Positions 48,000 through 62,117 of a stretch of 64,000 nt of DNA are shown here, in pieces. A model generated the notes under the pieces. That model had not been told where the DNA came from. It was given only the letters and a program-made list of their open reading frames with translations, and searched no databases. The position numbers were made by a program, and so were the translations under genes. Position 1 is the stretch's first letter, and each line of letters opens with the position of its first letter. Origin of the DNA: Clusia tigrina (Eukaryota; Arthropoda; Insecta; Diptera; Clusiidae); contig OV050030.1 in assembly GCA_920105625.2 (NCBI GenBank), positions 428,760,240 to 428,824,239 of the forward strand. Reading direction: 5' to 3'.

Positions 48000-50270
48000 T
48001 TACTTTTATCATTTAAAAATGCATTAATAATAATTGAAAGTTATGCAAAATTCCAAAAGGTGTAATTTTCAGTAGTGATATTTTTTCACAAAGGTCAATT
48101 TAGAAGCAATATATAAAAATTACACTATAAACCTCAGTAAGGTTGGTGCCATATTTATAATTGTTGTTCAGTTCATTTTCATTGTACGTACACCTAATTT
48201 AAGGTGAATACGACCTGCGAAGTGAGGACTTACAGAGAGATACAACTATTGGCATGAAAGTAGAACTAGTTTCAAAATTGTACACTTAAATGGTGAAATG
48301 ATAACAGGTGATATGATAAAGCAGGAGATATGTATGATAAAGCAGAACTAATTCACGGATAACCAATGCACAACCCTTATCAAATTAATATTTCCGTTGG
48401 AATTTAAAACCATTTACATACAAAAATCATATCGTTCATTTTATTAATAATCGTTTGGAGGCTGAACAGCTGCAAGCGTGAAAACGCAGTAGATTTCTAT
48501 ACTCTTCCCTGTTAGCGACTCGTTACATTTCACATTTTCCATAAACAGCTTCATGTCGAGATTAGAAGCTCAACAAACAAAGCGTGTTTCTCAGATTTCT
48601 CTTTCAGACTGTCTATCGCTACGTTACTTTGCAACTAAACCCCAAATAGTTGCCTTTGCCACTGCCGCACAACTAATTATGGTCAGAAACTTGTTTTAAA
48701 ATGTTATTATTGCAACGAACTATATTCGATCCAAGTAGTGCCGTGGTTCAAGTGGTACTAGAGCTCCAAATCTTTCATTATAGAGCATAATTTATAAGCG
48801 TTCGCGTCAAAGTAGAATAGCTCGTAAGGTATCCAACTTTTGCTTATGTAGCGGGGCGGCGTCCATTCACATTGATGACTTCAGCTTGTGACGCAAGGAA
48901 GCCAATACGCAACCCTCCACCCGAATGTGTCTACATACTCATGATAGTCAGCAATATTAGTTTGCATGAAATTGCGTAATATTGTTGTTGCCGTCATTGT
49001 TGCAAAACTCTTATGTAGGAACATATTATAAAAACAATAAATTCAAATGATGTGCATCATATTTATAGTTAATGCAGACAACTCAAACACAAAATAATAG
49101 AATAGCTAATGCTTGCAAACATACCTCAACTGTAATGCTTGAAAGCAGCAATGAAATCGCGGGACCATCCGCCGAATATAATAATTATGTGCATGACCCC
49201 AAGAATGCTTCTTTCAAAACCCTTTTCTCTGCCAGTCGAAAGCCTCAGTAGCTAGAACCCATTCCCCCAAACCCTTGCAGACATAATTTGTCTAAAATTA
49301 AAAACATATCCAGAATTATTAGTTAAGAATGATAGTTCTAGGATAAACAGTGAGGTAAATGAATATATGAATAATGTGTTTAAAAAATCAACGATTTGTG
49401 GAGGCTTCTGATGTTCGTGAACAACAAATAGACCCAAATGTGGAGCATCGTTGCTATATATAAATATGTTCAATACATGCTGAGATGCACATTAGTTGCA
49501 GTATTGTGTAAGCCTACCTGACTACTCCCTGAGTAACCTTGGGTTATAAATTTGTATAATATTTTAATTTAATTGCTTTCAGAATTGAAAAGCGTCACTA
49601 TAGTGTGCAGCCTCTGTGACTTCGGTCCTTTACAGAGTAGAAATTAAAAGGAGACAACCACAGTAAGGTAATCTTTAAGTGCATTGTTCGTTTGATCCGT
49701 TTTATTCATTGAACTAGAACTATCGATAGGATTTTAAAGCACACCGACAGCATTGCTACTCAATTGAATTACTGTTTATTGTGTTCCTATTCAATACAAA
49801 AACTATCTATAATATTGCAGGTACCTTCCTTCTTTATGGTAGTGTAATTGAAACTCTCTTCACACCTCCTTTTTAGCACAAGCGCCTTGCGGCTTCCGTC
49901 CATGTGAGTATGTGTGTTTGTATGCATGTGAATGTGTGTGCGCTTTAGCATTGAGCAACATTAATGGAGGTGATTAAAAACTTTTGTTGACCTACTTTTA
50001 TGGGAGTTTAAAAAAGGCTGCAGTAAAGCAAAAGTTACGCAAGATGTAAAGAATATGGCCAAAAACAGGAATTCTGCACGAACTTGCGCAAATTATTTCA
50101 AAGTGCAGCAAGCGAACACTTTCGCAATTGTGCAGGCAGACAGGCTTTGGGAGTGAGCGAACTCGAGTCCCCTGTGAGTCACTCTTGAGTGAAACGAGCG
50201 TTTTACTCGTATCAGCATAGCTTGGAATGACTGAAATCGAAAATTGTGAATTAATTGCGATATACACATG
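48000..50270. other. No gene recognised
   Basis: AT-rich sequence. A weak A-box-like TGGTTCAAGTGGT at about 48740 hints at another decayed SINE head. Confidence 0.35.
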
Positions 50271-50277
50271 TAGAGTA

Positions 50278-50400
50278 TATAAGCGGTATAATGGTAAGCA
50301 TGCTAGTATTGTGGAGCCACAGTTGAGAATCCTGCCAAGGGTATGAGCCCCTAATACTGCTTTCTAACTCTTCTTTCATTTTGAGTCGAATAACTTCGTT
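50278..50400 (+). repeat. Diverged SINE copy, plus strand
   Basis: GCGGTATAATGGTAAGC (A-box-like), GTTGAGAATCCTGCC (B-box-like), then TTCTAACTCTTCTTTCATTT followed by TGAGTCGAATAA. The order and the GAGTCGAA block match the SINEs at 19.7 and 47.7 kb. Confidence 0.5.
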
Positions 50401-50409
50401 CATAATACC

Positions 50410-53400
50410 CACGGTCAACTTTCAAATTACCAGTTTCGTGAAGAAATATTGGTTAGGTGTTGAGAGCCATTAATTTTCTACCCATTGAGTAGATCCGGCC
50501 CGTGAATCCTTATACTAGATTTGATATTTATTCTCCTGTAATGCTGATTATCTGTTGAAAAATTACGAGCATATTTAACATCCTAACATATTTAATTAGT
50601 TATTGAGTTAACTGCCATAGTGGAATAGGTATTTGCTTGCAAAGTAGTCAGAAACTTGACTAGGTTTCTTGCGTACATGCATCCATATCTCCAGTGTATG
50701 TGTATTTATTATTATGCCTAGTTAAATTTTTAATTTTCTGCTATTTGAGTTTGTACAATTCCCCCGCGTTGTTGGCTGCAAATGATTTTATTTTTAGTTT
50801 CATTAAATTTGTTTCCAGGCTTTTGCATTTTCCAATTATAATCAAATCCTTACACAGTGTTTAGTGACACAGTGGCTTGCTGTGTCCCGGTCCGTGGCTG
50901 CTCTGCTCTGTCGGATCGGATGCCCAGTTCGAAAAATGTTTAAAGTAGGCAAAAGAACGTAGCTACTCCAAGAATTAAACAATTCAACACTGAAAATTAA
51001 TTAAATATACAGATAAACACAATATACAATATGCATGCACATTTCACGGAGTTATTTTTAAACTTTTTGCCATCATACTCCATACTTAATTAGCAATTTG
51101 CTCCCAATTTCATATCTTGCTGAGCAGTATTTGTATTAAAAGTGATTTCGATATTAATTTTTTTAGCTCGTGCAACTTGGTGCAGAGGGTGCTGTTGTTG
51201 TGCCCTACCTCCACGCAGTCCGGCTATATTAGTTGTTGAAACACGTAAGTCATGTGTATGCAACAGGGAATTTTCTTTGGTACGGGATGAAATAGCCAAC
51301 ATTAAAAGTCAATATCCCCGCCCCCTCTGAGCATATAAACAGTAGAGCTTAAAACACCACAATCGCAGTTTGTTGCTTCAGTCTTTGAAAAGCTTCCTAG
51401 ACAAAAGCCTCCTTATACTTGCATATGATAGGGCACACAAAAGACCTAAACAACAAACTTGTCATTTATAGTCACAGCCGAAATTCTTCGCTTGAGAGCG
51501 ATTGAGTTCGAGAGTGATCTGGGGCTTGAGAGTATTACAGTATATGCGATATAAGAATAGTAATAGTAATCCCATTATGTATATAGGTGTAGGCGAGTTT
51601 GTGGAGGAGGATCTCAGATTACGATTTCGATGAAATTAATTACACTATCCTCAGAAATTGGGCAGTGGTTGGAGGACACTATCCTCATTTTGTTCGGGAG
51701 TAAGGATATATGTGAGTGGAACGAAATTAAGGGAACAATTTTGAATTTTCATATAGATAATTTTCGACTAACCTAAATTTCGTACTTTAATAAATTGAAA
51801 AGTGTTCCAAACTGCAAGAAGGGTTGATCTATTGGCTTAATATGGCTGTGGAAGCTGTGAGATTATATTTTCTTGAAAAATTCAGTTACCACAAACATTT
51901 GAAGAATGTAAATTCTAAATAATTTAAGATATTTGTTCATTGTGTCTAACGGCTCAGGCGGTGAAGCAGTTTTGTAGTGTCAATTCCGGCACCAAACATT
52001 TCTACTTTGGAAGTCTTGCTTTAGGTCAATATCCGTACAACCATACAGTATTTGTGTAGAGTTGGTATACATGAATAAGAATGTTACAAATCTCCGCACT
52101 GGTTTAGACCCACTTCAGCACCTTGGCATGAGGCATACTAATTGAAGAATCCTGTCCCAGACTTTGGCTTTCAGCGAGTATTGAAACTATAAAAAGAGCA
52201 AACTGGAATATTTCGTATCCTAGAAAGAAGGTTGAAGGTACCGTCAATCGAGCCTTGTATGCCCTGGTTGAGTCCATTTAAAGAAAGCCAATAAAAAACG
52301 ATGACAATTCCAATGTGCCCATTATTATTATTTTGAGAATAACCAAAAATAGCTAACTGGGATTTTTGGCACAGAAGTTGATTAAAATTAAAACCAAGCA
52401 GTTAAAATTAAACAAACATAAAAAGTTTATTGTGTCTTTTTGCTAATTTCGTGCACGCCAATGTGATAACCTTCAAAAATTATAAATTTATTAGAAATTA
52501 CGGTTATTTGTATTAAACGAATTTGGTGGTGAAGCTTTTTCGCATGTCTCGGGCATTCCGGTTGGCGATCATGATGGTGATGATGATGCAATTTGTACAA
52601 TGACTCCGGGGAAGCTTTTGCTATTATATAAACTTATCTAGTAATATGCAAAATTTTATGAATTCGATTAATTATGAATAAGAGCGGGTATAAATGTCCC
52701 TGTTAGTTATTGAGAGGGGTCCTTCTTTGCATAGAAACTCGAGTCTGAACTGAAATTATGATGTCACAATATGTGGATGAGAATATTAAACTGTTCATAA
52801 CTATTTTAATACTGAAAACAAGTCAAGTAGTATGACGACCGTTTAAACTGACTGCTACATACCCTACACCCGGGAACTTGAGTGTCAAAAACCTTCCCTT
52901 TCTGTACGTTACCATGGAATGGATTTTGTTTATGTCAATGCTAATTTTGAGAAACTTGGCAAACCTTTTTTTTATAAACAAATAAAAATTAATAATAATT
53001 ATTATAATTGATGATTAATAATGAGATGAAACGCACAGTTTCTCTCAGTACTGATTTCACTTGTCAATAAAAGCGCAAAGATAGTTACGGTTTTTCAATA
53101 TTTTCGATCCGAAGCAAATTGGTCCAGCTCAGCAAGAGCGATCTATTTAATCAGGGTGGGAATACTTGGTTACTTAAAAAAAAGTATATCAAAGAGGGTA
53201 TTTTCTTGAGGAATTAGTTATGCAGTCGGGAGTGTCATGATTCCGTCCCGGCAAATAGAGGTTCAATCAGTTGCTTAATTTATCTATTCAATACATATGA
53301 AATATGCATATGACTATACAAGGAGTAATATAACTAAATTTGAACCGGGGATCATTGAAAAATTTGGAGATTTTGGAAAACCAAAACGAATAGTAAAGAC

Positions 53401-54100
53401 GAATTATACATGGACGAAATATAGTTATGGGGACGAGTGACCGTTATCAGTAGAGCGGCTTCAAATTGAAAGAGTGCCGAGTTTAATTGCCATACCAGCT
53501 TACTCCTAATATGGCTTATCCTGAAAACTATGGGGAGTGTTACAACAAATTTAGTGTGGCGGCGCTCGTTGTCAGTAAAAGGGTGTAAGGGGATGACTGC
53601 AAGGGAACTCAAGAAAATTATTCCGTGATCACCATTTTTTTCAAAAGGTTTTATGAAAACTCCGCCCTAGAGAGTGTGGCATCAATAAAAATGGTGCAGA
53701 TAAAATTATTCTTTCTACATTTGCATTTGTATTCACATATGTACATATATGTATGCTTGTGTGGCCATTCGTGCTCGTAATGATGCATGTTATAAATATG
53801 TACGTATTTAATTGCTGCAGGTTTACGTGGCTTTGTACGAGTGCACAAACGTAAGAAAACTATTGCGAATAGAAAGTGAGCCATTTTCAATTCCTAAATA
53901 GTTAATGCATATTGTATGAAACTTGTACGTACGTACATACGTGCATACTTGTACATGCATGCATAGCTGACTTACATACTTACGAGTAAGTAGCCACGAC
54001 AGTGGTATGTTTGCTTTAAACGTGCTTCGTATAATCATGAAACGATAAAAGAAAAATAATCGAAACGCACTAAAAACGAATTTATACCGAAAATATAAAA
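50410..54100. other. No gene recognised
   Basis: About 3.7 kb of AT-rich sequence. At 51945-52000 GGCTCAGGCGGTGAAGC and TGTCAATTCCGGC are spaced like A and B boxes and may be another SINE head. Otherwise nothing is supported. Confidence 0.35.
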
Positions 54101-55368
54101 AAGAATTAGTTATGCGCTCCTAAACCTGTCTGCAACAAGCTTTAAGCCCGACCAAGAGAGAATGTCGCTCGATATGCTGCTGCTGGTAATGGTGGAATGG
54201 TGGAAGCTTTTTCGACGACGCTTGGGCCTATGTCAGTTTGTGTTACACACACAGGCGAGCGGTAAAGCTGCTTTTGGCTAAACAAACGAGAAAGAAGCCC
54301 ACAAGCGCGTTTAAAGCAAGGTAACAAATTTAAGCCAAGTTAGCCATGGAATAACTCTTACCAGCAAATACGAACAAAAGACGACGACCGCAATGAAACC
54401 GTAGAAAAAAAAGAAACGAAGCAAATGTACGGTAAGTGGCCACTTGCTGCTGCGCACCTTCGTTAGTTGAGTTGCGAAAGTGGTTGAGTGTGTTTGGCGA
54501 ATTTTGCTGCTGCGGAAAGAAAACGATAAAGCTAACTAGTAACAAGTTTATACTGAAAGAGTTTAAGTACCATACCCACAATTACCAAATACTCATATAC
54601 ATATTCCATTTAAAATCATCTGCTAAAATAAAGTTTAGTTTGTTAACGAGTAAAATCCAGCAGAGACCAACAGGTGCTCTTTGTGAAACAGAAAGTGTAA
54701 AATCCTTCAATGAAATTGTGCAACAACGAGCTCCAAGAGAATTCATAGAAAAACGAATTTGAAGATTTTAAAAAGTGAAACTGTAATCTACTTGCATGCA
54801 ACCACTTTGAAACTTGTGAAAGTCAAAACAGCTAAATGCAAAAATTAAATATTATTGAGTAAATTGAAACAAAAAATTTAATCCACAACACAAACACAGC
54901 TAACAACTTCCCCTCGAGAGAAACCCAAACAGATCAGTACTTCAACAACAACAAAGATAAAACAAATTAGAGTTTGCAAGAAAAAAGTGAAATTGATTGC
55001 GTCTGCACTAGCAAAAGCAATAGCAAAAACAACAACAACACCAACTACAATAATCGAAATATAACCACAACCAGCAGCAGCAACAAAAAAAAAGAGTCGC
55101 AACTTTTGTTTGCAAACCAAACTAAAAACTAGTAGGAAAATGATTAATAAAAAATTATAATAAACTTTCAGCAACTGTAAATACAATTTTCAAAAACAAA
55201 AACTCACAATTAACAATTTTTGAATAAACGTTATTACTCGCCGCTTGGGACCGTAGGGCGTCCTCGGCTGCCTGCTGCACGAAAAGCGACGCAATTTGGC
55301 AAAGTTTTCGCACCGTATTGCACAAATTCAACACTCACACACACGCACGCACACAACTAGAAAAGAAG
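54100..55368 (+). promoter_or_regulatory. Probable 5' non-coding exon(s) of a plus-strand gene
   Basis: The segment from about 54450 to 55368 is A-rich and free of a long frame on the plus strand, with runs such as AACAACAACACCAACTAC and CAGCAGCAGCAAC, typical of long fly 5' UTRs. It ends in AAGAAG|GTAAGTGG, a near-perfect donor (GT at 55369). A second good donor, TACG|GTAAGTGG, is at 54432, which could end an earlier or alternative first exon. No coding exon for it is seen in the remaining 8.6 kb. The TSS cannot be placed. Confidence 0.4.
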
Positions 55369-55479
55369 GTAAGTGGGCGCACACAAACGACCACTTTGGT
55401 TTATTTCAGAGAAATAGAGAAAAAAGTACGCGATTATGTGTCTGAATCTGAATCTTTACTTGAAGCGTACACACACACA

Positions 55480-57830
55480 CACACATACACATTTGCGTAA
55501 TTACTGTGCAACATTTAATTCCATTTCATTGTGTTGTGGGTATTTTGGTCTCATTTTCGACTTCCTGCCTTATAACACAAGTAGGTACCTATTATATGTA
55601 GGTACGATTGTATATTCTTGCTTTAGTTTAAAATCATTTAAAATAGCTTTGATTGTTATATTAATTTAAGCCAAGGTTGTTGCCAGCTGGCCACCTATTA
55701 GCAGTTGCTCAATTGTACACATTTTTTATAGCAACACCAACGTTAGAAGTTTTCCATTGGCACCTTCGAACATGTAGTTTCCCATGTACGAGTATGTCTT
55801 CCTACAAGAGTTACTATATCAAAAAATTCTGTGTACCTACATATACAAATATATATTATTTCAAATCTATATCAATGTAGTAAAATCAATCGTAATCTCT
55901 AACCTCGAAATTCGCAAACGGAAGCTGCTTATTAGGACCGCAGTGGCAATCGTAAGATATTGGGCTATACTCGTACATACAAATAAGCAATTTGCTCATT
56001 TCAAGCAAATTGTGACCAATTGCTCATTATTATGCACCAGATCCAATATGCGACCATTGGTGTACCTGCCTGAAAATTCCACAAATAAAATAAATAAACA
56101 ATTTGGTTATTTCCAAAAAAAATTACAGCTTTAAGATTTTGTACATATGCAATTGGGCCAAATTTTAGCTCTAGTTTCAAGGAATGCATTGATATATAAA
56201 AATGGTCGCATGGTGTACCAGCAATTGGACTTCATATGCCTACACATGCAAGGATATTAACCCGTAGTGTGTGTGTGTGTGTGAACTTGTACTTATATAG
56301 TTGTTGTTATAATTGCTACTGGTTTAGCTCAAATACGGGAACGTTGGCAAGCTGTGCGGACGTGGTGTAGATTACTGTACACACCATCTACACGTCATGG
56401 TGGGAGGCAATTTGTATGAAGTTTGAATACCAACAGTAGAGAAGTTCACAGACAAATAAAGTGAGCTACATATCTACATACTCTTATGTAGGTATGTATG
56501 TATGTATGTTTGTATACTTAGCTTTTGGCAGTTCAGGCACAAGAAAGGTAATAAAAATGCAATTTATTCCATGTTTACTTGTGCAAACACATAATATGTT
56601 GTAAGAATACGTAAACAATCCAACACTATAATAACAACAATAACAACAACAAGAAAACAAACAATATTATAGCAATTTGATGGGAAATGTCAGTCAGACA
56701 AGTTGACTCCCTTTTCATATAAGATCGTTGGCTGGAAGGTGCTTTTTTAATCTTGGCAGAGCTTTGTTCTATTTATATACACATACTATATATGTAGTTA
56801 CTTTATAGCGCTATACTGCCTTATTAGATTTCGTTGATCGTACAGTACTCTCCAGCTAATCTAACGCTTTGTTCTCCAAAAGTCGTTATAACAAACACAA
56901 AACTCTACAACCAATGGTATCTCATATACAACAGTCGGCCATCTACGAAGCGAAAACACACTCTTCCACCTATAAGCCACGACTAGCTTGATTTGCGTGG
57001 GTGCGAATTGACGTGAGTGTACTGTATTTATTATGTTTGTTATTGTTTTCAGCCTAACAGTTTTTGTAGCCAGCCACAACACACAGATACGAGTATGTAG
57101 AAGAAAAACTGTCAATGGAAATAAATGTACGAAAAACTACCAAGTAGCCAGAAGTCGGTTAGCCCGATTACGAGACACCCTAGTAAAGATGGCGGGTACA
57201 TGGCGATAGCGAATTGGACAAACGACCTCATATTACATCAGTAATTATGATCGATGTACTTTAATAGACATATTGGTTAGACAGATACAGGAAAAGACTC
57301 AAGATTGAGGTGTTACAAAATATGTGGAAATTTGTTTATTCAATTAGGTGCATAGAAGGAAATATATTCATACAATTACAGCTGCAGTAGCAATAAATAA
57401 TTTATGTTACAATAGGGCCGGAAATAAACAAGCTGAGCCACACACTTCATTCCGGAAAACGCAAGAAATTTTAATTAAAGTTTTCTGATTTTATTCACTT
57501 TTTAAGTTTTTATTATTACAAGGCATGTGTGCATTTTTTTAATGAAAGGAATGTCGTTAACAATATGCCAGATAATTCGTCCATCAAACACAAGATTTAC
57601 TATTACTTCCTTGAGGTGTTTATATGTTATTTTCTATTTCTGCCGTCTGCACACCTTGAATCATTAACGTAACAATATAACACCTTTATAGCACGCAACA
57701 TGTGAATTAAATCAACACAGAAGTTGATAAGAAAAAACTATGCAGGGTTAAAGTTGAAAAAGTTCACAAAGAGGCTACTTTTCAGATTCATTGGACACAG
57801 CATTTTAGTCACTAATAAGAATGCTCTTCA
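55480..57830. other. Likely intron or intergenic sequence, no gene seen
   Basis: Contains short AC/TG and GTAT microsatellites (near 55470, 56270 and 56495). No coding exon is supported. If the 5' UTR call is right, this is first-intron sequence. Confidence 0.4.
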
Positions 57831-57833
57831 ACC

Positions 57834-58046
57834 TCAGTTATCCGCTGGAAAATTGCTAGAGCACATCCAAGAGTCGTTATAATCAACGCCTGTTGCATCT
57901 GGGCAGCTAGCAGACTTGCAGAAATTTACACAGTGCAATAAGCCTCCAAATGGAGATTCATTGCAGTAGTTAGCCCAAATTTCAATTTTGCACACTGTTC
58001 CTAGATTTATTCCGGTACTTTTATGAAAAGTATCGACTTTGTGCAC
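57834..58046 (-). CDS. Short Cys-rich open frame, unknown
   Basis: 70 codons with six cysteines in the second half: VCKIEIWANYC, GLLHCVNFCKSASC and SWMC, spaced 8-10-3-4-13. No signal peptide is seen in this frame. The pattern is not a family I can name. It could be one exon of a secreted protein or chance. Confidence 0.15.
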   Translation of the reverse strand: MHKVDTFHKSTGINLGTVCKIEIWANYCNESPFGGLLHCVNFCKSASCPDATGVDYNDSWMCSSNFPADN

Positions 58047-59789
58047 TCACCAGCCGAGTCCGTGATTACCGCGATTTAATGAGAGAAGCTACTCTAGAGT
58101 TTTGTTTCAAGTAGTTCGTAACATGCTGTAAGAGTCTGGTTAGATGCCAATATTTCGCCAACCTGATGCCAAGCCATGTTAATTTGGTGTTAATACATCC
58201 TCAAGCACCACACACACTCACATAATCTATGCAGTCTCTTATTTCTGCCTTGATTTCATTTATTTTTCGAAATTTCCGAGGAAGGTTCCTCCATCCCAAC
58301 ACAGTTCCGGAATTGAACCAAGCTAAATAAAAATATGCATATATAGCCAGGTTTAACATTATGTATAAAATACTCCAGCGGTGAAAACTGCGCGTCTGCT
58401 TAATACGAATGCATTGCGTCTGGCGAACGTTCTGGTCTCAAATGGGAACGTGGAATCCTCACTTATATTGGATGCAGCAGGCTTGGACGTGTTCATCTGT
58501 TAAATGTGAGATCCTCGTATATTAGATTTATTGTAGGAAGGAGGGTGAGACATTGCTTTTAATTGAATTTGGGATATTTGCGTTGCGTCACGCTGTCGTT
58601 ATACCTGAAGCATGAGTGCAGATTGATGTTCCTACAGCTGTGTGGAGTAATCCAAAAAGTGCGTGGGGTCTTTAAACGCAAACACAGTTAAGCTACCAGC
58701 TGCACGCTCTTGTGTGCAACACCACTGATGTGTTGATTAATCCGGCACTCCGTTCCAAACTATACCGAAATGGCCCACCCACTCTCTGGTGGGTGGTAAT
58801 ATTTTCGTGCTGCAGTGCTCCGTCTACCCAATGCCATGCCAATCCAATGAATCTTTGTAGTTTCATTTTAGAGCTAATTCAATTGTACTCATGTAAATAA
58901 CTGCTTTTGTTTATTTAACACGCACGTTTAATGCCTTAATCGTTCGTTGCAATCACGTTTGGGTGATTGACCCCAAATGCCGCAGCACTGCATTCACGAC
59001 AACTGCAAATAAGTAACTTACTCGTAACGGCAATAATAAATTTATAATTCGGAAAGCTTTCCCTAACGTTTTGGGTGTAGAAACTTTCCTTATGCAGAAG
59101 TCAATCCTTTGATTATCAAGATGCATTGAGACACGACCACCATTTCCATTATACTGACTATAGCGTAATTCTTACTTATATGTTGACGTTGGTGGTGTAA
59201 ACTGGCTTTAGCCTTCTTTATTGGTCTCGTTGTAATTACACGACATTTTTCAAACAATTAATGCTGTTTATGAGTTTCACTAAACTGATGTCTAGCAATG
59301 CCACCATTGGACAGATTTTGCATTAACTTTGCAGTCTACTTTGCCGACATAGTTTATTCAAGTTTAACTTATACAAATACTCGTCCATAGCGGCAGTTTC
59401 TTTACCATTAGTTGGCTTTAATTCCAAAACAATCTCACAAAACTGTCTGCCTTTTTAAAGGATTGCTTTGTGAGCTCTTCGTTCATTTTGGACATACCAA
59501 AACAGACACATCGATTTGAAACGAAAGTCTGCGATCTTCAAGAGATATTTGTCGGAATGGCACAGAAGGAACTGTGAAGTGAATGGTATGCAACGCTACC
59601 TTCCTTCCAATTGATATATAATTAAATTTCATGCAAACAATATTTAAAGCCATGTTGACATACTCGAACGACAGAACTGCGATCTAAGCCGTCCCTTTGA
59701 AAGTTTGATTTTACGTTAAATTGGCCGAAAATCAATTGTACCTTCTGTTCAAAAAGTACTCGGAAGTTGCCAATAAAACTAAAACGGTC

Positions 59790-60800
59790 CAGTTATTCAT
59801 TGATATTTATATTATGCCATTGAAAGGAATGGCCATGGTAATCAATACATATATTCCAACGCTTCTGCCAATCTTCAAAACACTTTTCATAGGCCGATTG
59901 CGGAATCGCCTTCAGCTCCTTCTGCGAATTCTCCTTTATCGCCTCAAAAGACGACTTTCCGCGAAGTGGTAACTTGAGTCGTTGGGAATAGGGAAATGTC
60001 GCACAGGGCCATGTCAGGTGAATAGTCCCGTACAAGATGAGATGTGTGACCCGGTGAATTATCCTGGTGAATAAACAATGAGTTGTTTCTACACAATTCT
60101 CTTCAGTACGCTCGCATAATGCTCCTTATTTACTGTTTGGCCAGGCGGAATGAATTCGGAGCGGACTACAGGACGACAATCACCTTAATTTTGGATCGAC
60201 TTTATCGTGGTTTTTTGGGCTTTGGCTCGTCTGAGAAGCGCGATTCTGATGATTGTTTGTGCGTTTCGTTGTCATAGACTTATGCCTGGTAACCGGTAAT
60301 GACGGTTCCGATAATTTTTTGGCCCAAAGAAAGCATTTACTTAACGACCGCAATGCGATGGTGTGGATGGATTCAACTCATCTCGGATTAAACATCGTGC
60401 ATAACGGTTTGCACCGATCTGAGTGAGACACCAATCTCGGCTGATATCTCCTTGATGTTCACACTACGATATTAGAGTACAACTTTCTTAACTTTCTCGA
60501 TGTTTTCGTCAATGACAGAGCCGAAACGAGGCAAATCATCAACCACAGTACGGCCCGCGTATGCTTGTTTTCGACATTGTCGAGTCCTCGTAGGCCACAG
60601 TTGACATTTTCAACGCTTCCGCACATGAAATTTTGTTAGAGACAGAAAATTCCAGCCAGCCTTTGCCCAACTAAATTAGACATAGCGACATTCGCAGAAC
60701 ACACCAAACAATGACTTGTCTACAAAGCTATTACGCCTACTCTATCTGGCGCATACGCTCAGCATGTAAACAACTGACAGATGTACCAACCTAAAAAAAA
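59790..60800 (-). mobile_element. Decayed mariner element
   Basis: Minus strand. The head is near 60786 (AGGTTGGTACATCTGTCAG), then MSNLVGQRL at about 60682, DDLPRFGSVIDENIEKVKK, VNIKEISAEIGVSLRSVQTV, and the C-terminal end RLKLPLRGKSSFEAIKENSQ, continuing KELKAIPQSAYEKCFEDWQK and RWNICIDYHG (ORF 60035-59793). The middle, with the catalytic triad, is degenerate and shortened. The lineage differs from the DD41D copy at 3.1-4.4 kb. Confidence 0.65.
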
Positions 60801-60849
60801 AATGTTGACAATATCTCAAGCGAGGTTGGTATTATTGACAAATTCCGGA

Positions 60850-62110
60850 TCATTTCTGAAAATAAGGTATACCCGCATGCTTATGTTTTGTCTTTTTCGT
60901 CGGCCTTTTTGTCCATATTTAAGCTGCAGATCCATGTTTGAATTAAATTTTATTTGAAATACACTCACGAAATTGCTGAAAGTACTCGCAGTGTTTGCTC
61001 AATTTCCAACCGGGAATGTAATCTCTTGATAATCGAGATTGAAAGCTGCTGCATCAGAGAAGAATAGAGGAAGACGATTCCACAGTTTCTTGTAAAAATT
61101 TCGCCTTCGGGCAGGCCTATTATTTGGGGACCATAATTTTACGCACTAACGGCAACCATAGAGAAATAAGCAGGTAGATGAAGCATGTCACGCTTGCCCC
61201 GCCGCTGCTTGGGAGTCGTGACGTATCGGAGTTGAACTATATAGACTTCGTTGACAAAATGTCAGCAGCGCGATTAGCTTTTGTTACTGAGTGCAAGCAC
61301 TGCTTGTCTCGGTGAGTTGTCAGCGTCGCTATTGCTGTTGTTGTTGTTATTATTATTGTCGTTGGAAACTTGCCTAAAATAAATATGGACAAAACGGTAA
61401 AAGTGCAATTGTGAGTGGATGAAATACCAATATGCTGGCGTTGTTGTGAAAGTTGATTGCTGCCAATTTGCATACGTTTCGTTTGTAGATAATTAACTTC
61501 AAATTACAATAGCATTATAAACAAGTATGCACATACGAGGCCATATCTTTAACAATTTGCTTTTTAGATTTTACAATAATTGTTTGGAATGGTGCAGATT
61601 GTGCCCAAAAAACTCTCAAGGAACACAGTTTATACCAAAGGCAAATGCAATTGATTATGTTCATACATAATCACTGGTTTGTCCAACTGGTTTCTACCAA
61701 CATTCTGAATTGTTTTTCTCCTACATACATAATTGGGCTAGAAGCTTGGAAGGGTGTTGCCGAATTATATTCTCTTTCATCACTAAGCTGAATTTTCACC
61801 GTATTCAACTAATTGTACTTCCCACATTCTCTTTTTGCTACTAATTTTACTACTCACTTCACTTAACAAGTCAGTTCTCTGGCACATAAAAGAGAAAAAT
61901 AAAAAGTTCGGAAGTTGGAACGCTCCTTATCTGGAATGGGAAGTCAAAGTGTGGAATTACGGATTGTTTCATTAGCTGGGCATCGTTGCTGTATATTTCT
62001 ATTTTTGACAGAGAAAACCTCGAACCAACATATGAGTCTATATATTGAATTGTTATATCACAGCAGGATCATCCCCGGAGTACTCCCCGTAGTCTCCAAG
62101 GGAGATTTCA
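60850..62110. other. No gene recognised
   Basis: Short frames only; a TTG/TTA trinucleotide run lies near 61335. Confidence 0.4.
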
Positions 62111-62117
62111 TTGCTCC

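Noticed and set aside
54878..55186. 102-codon minus-strand frame with hydrophobic Val/Ile/Phe runs
   Set aside because: It is the reverse of CAA/ACA-rich probable 5' UTR sequence, which always reads as hydrophobic on the other strand.
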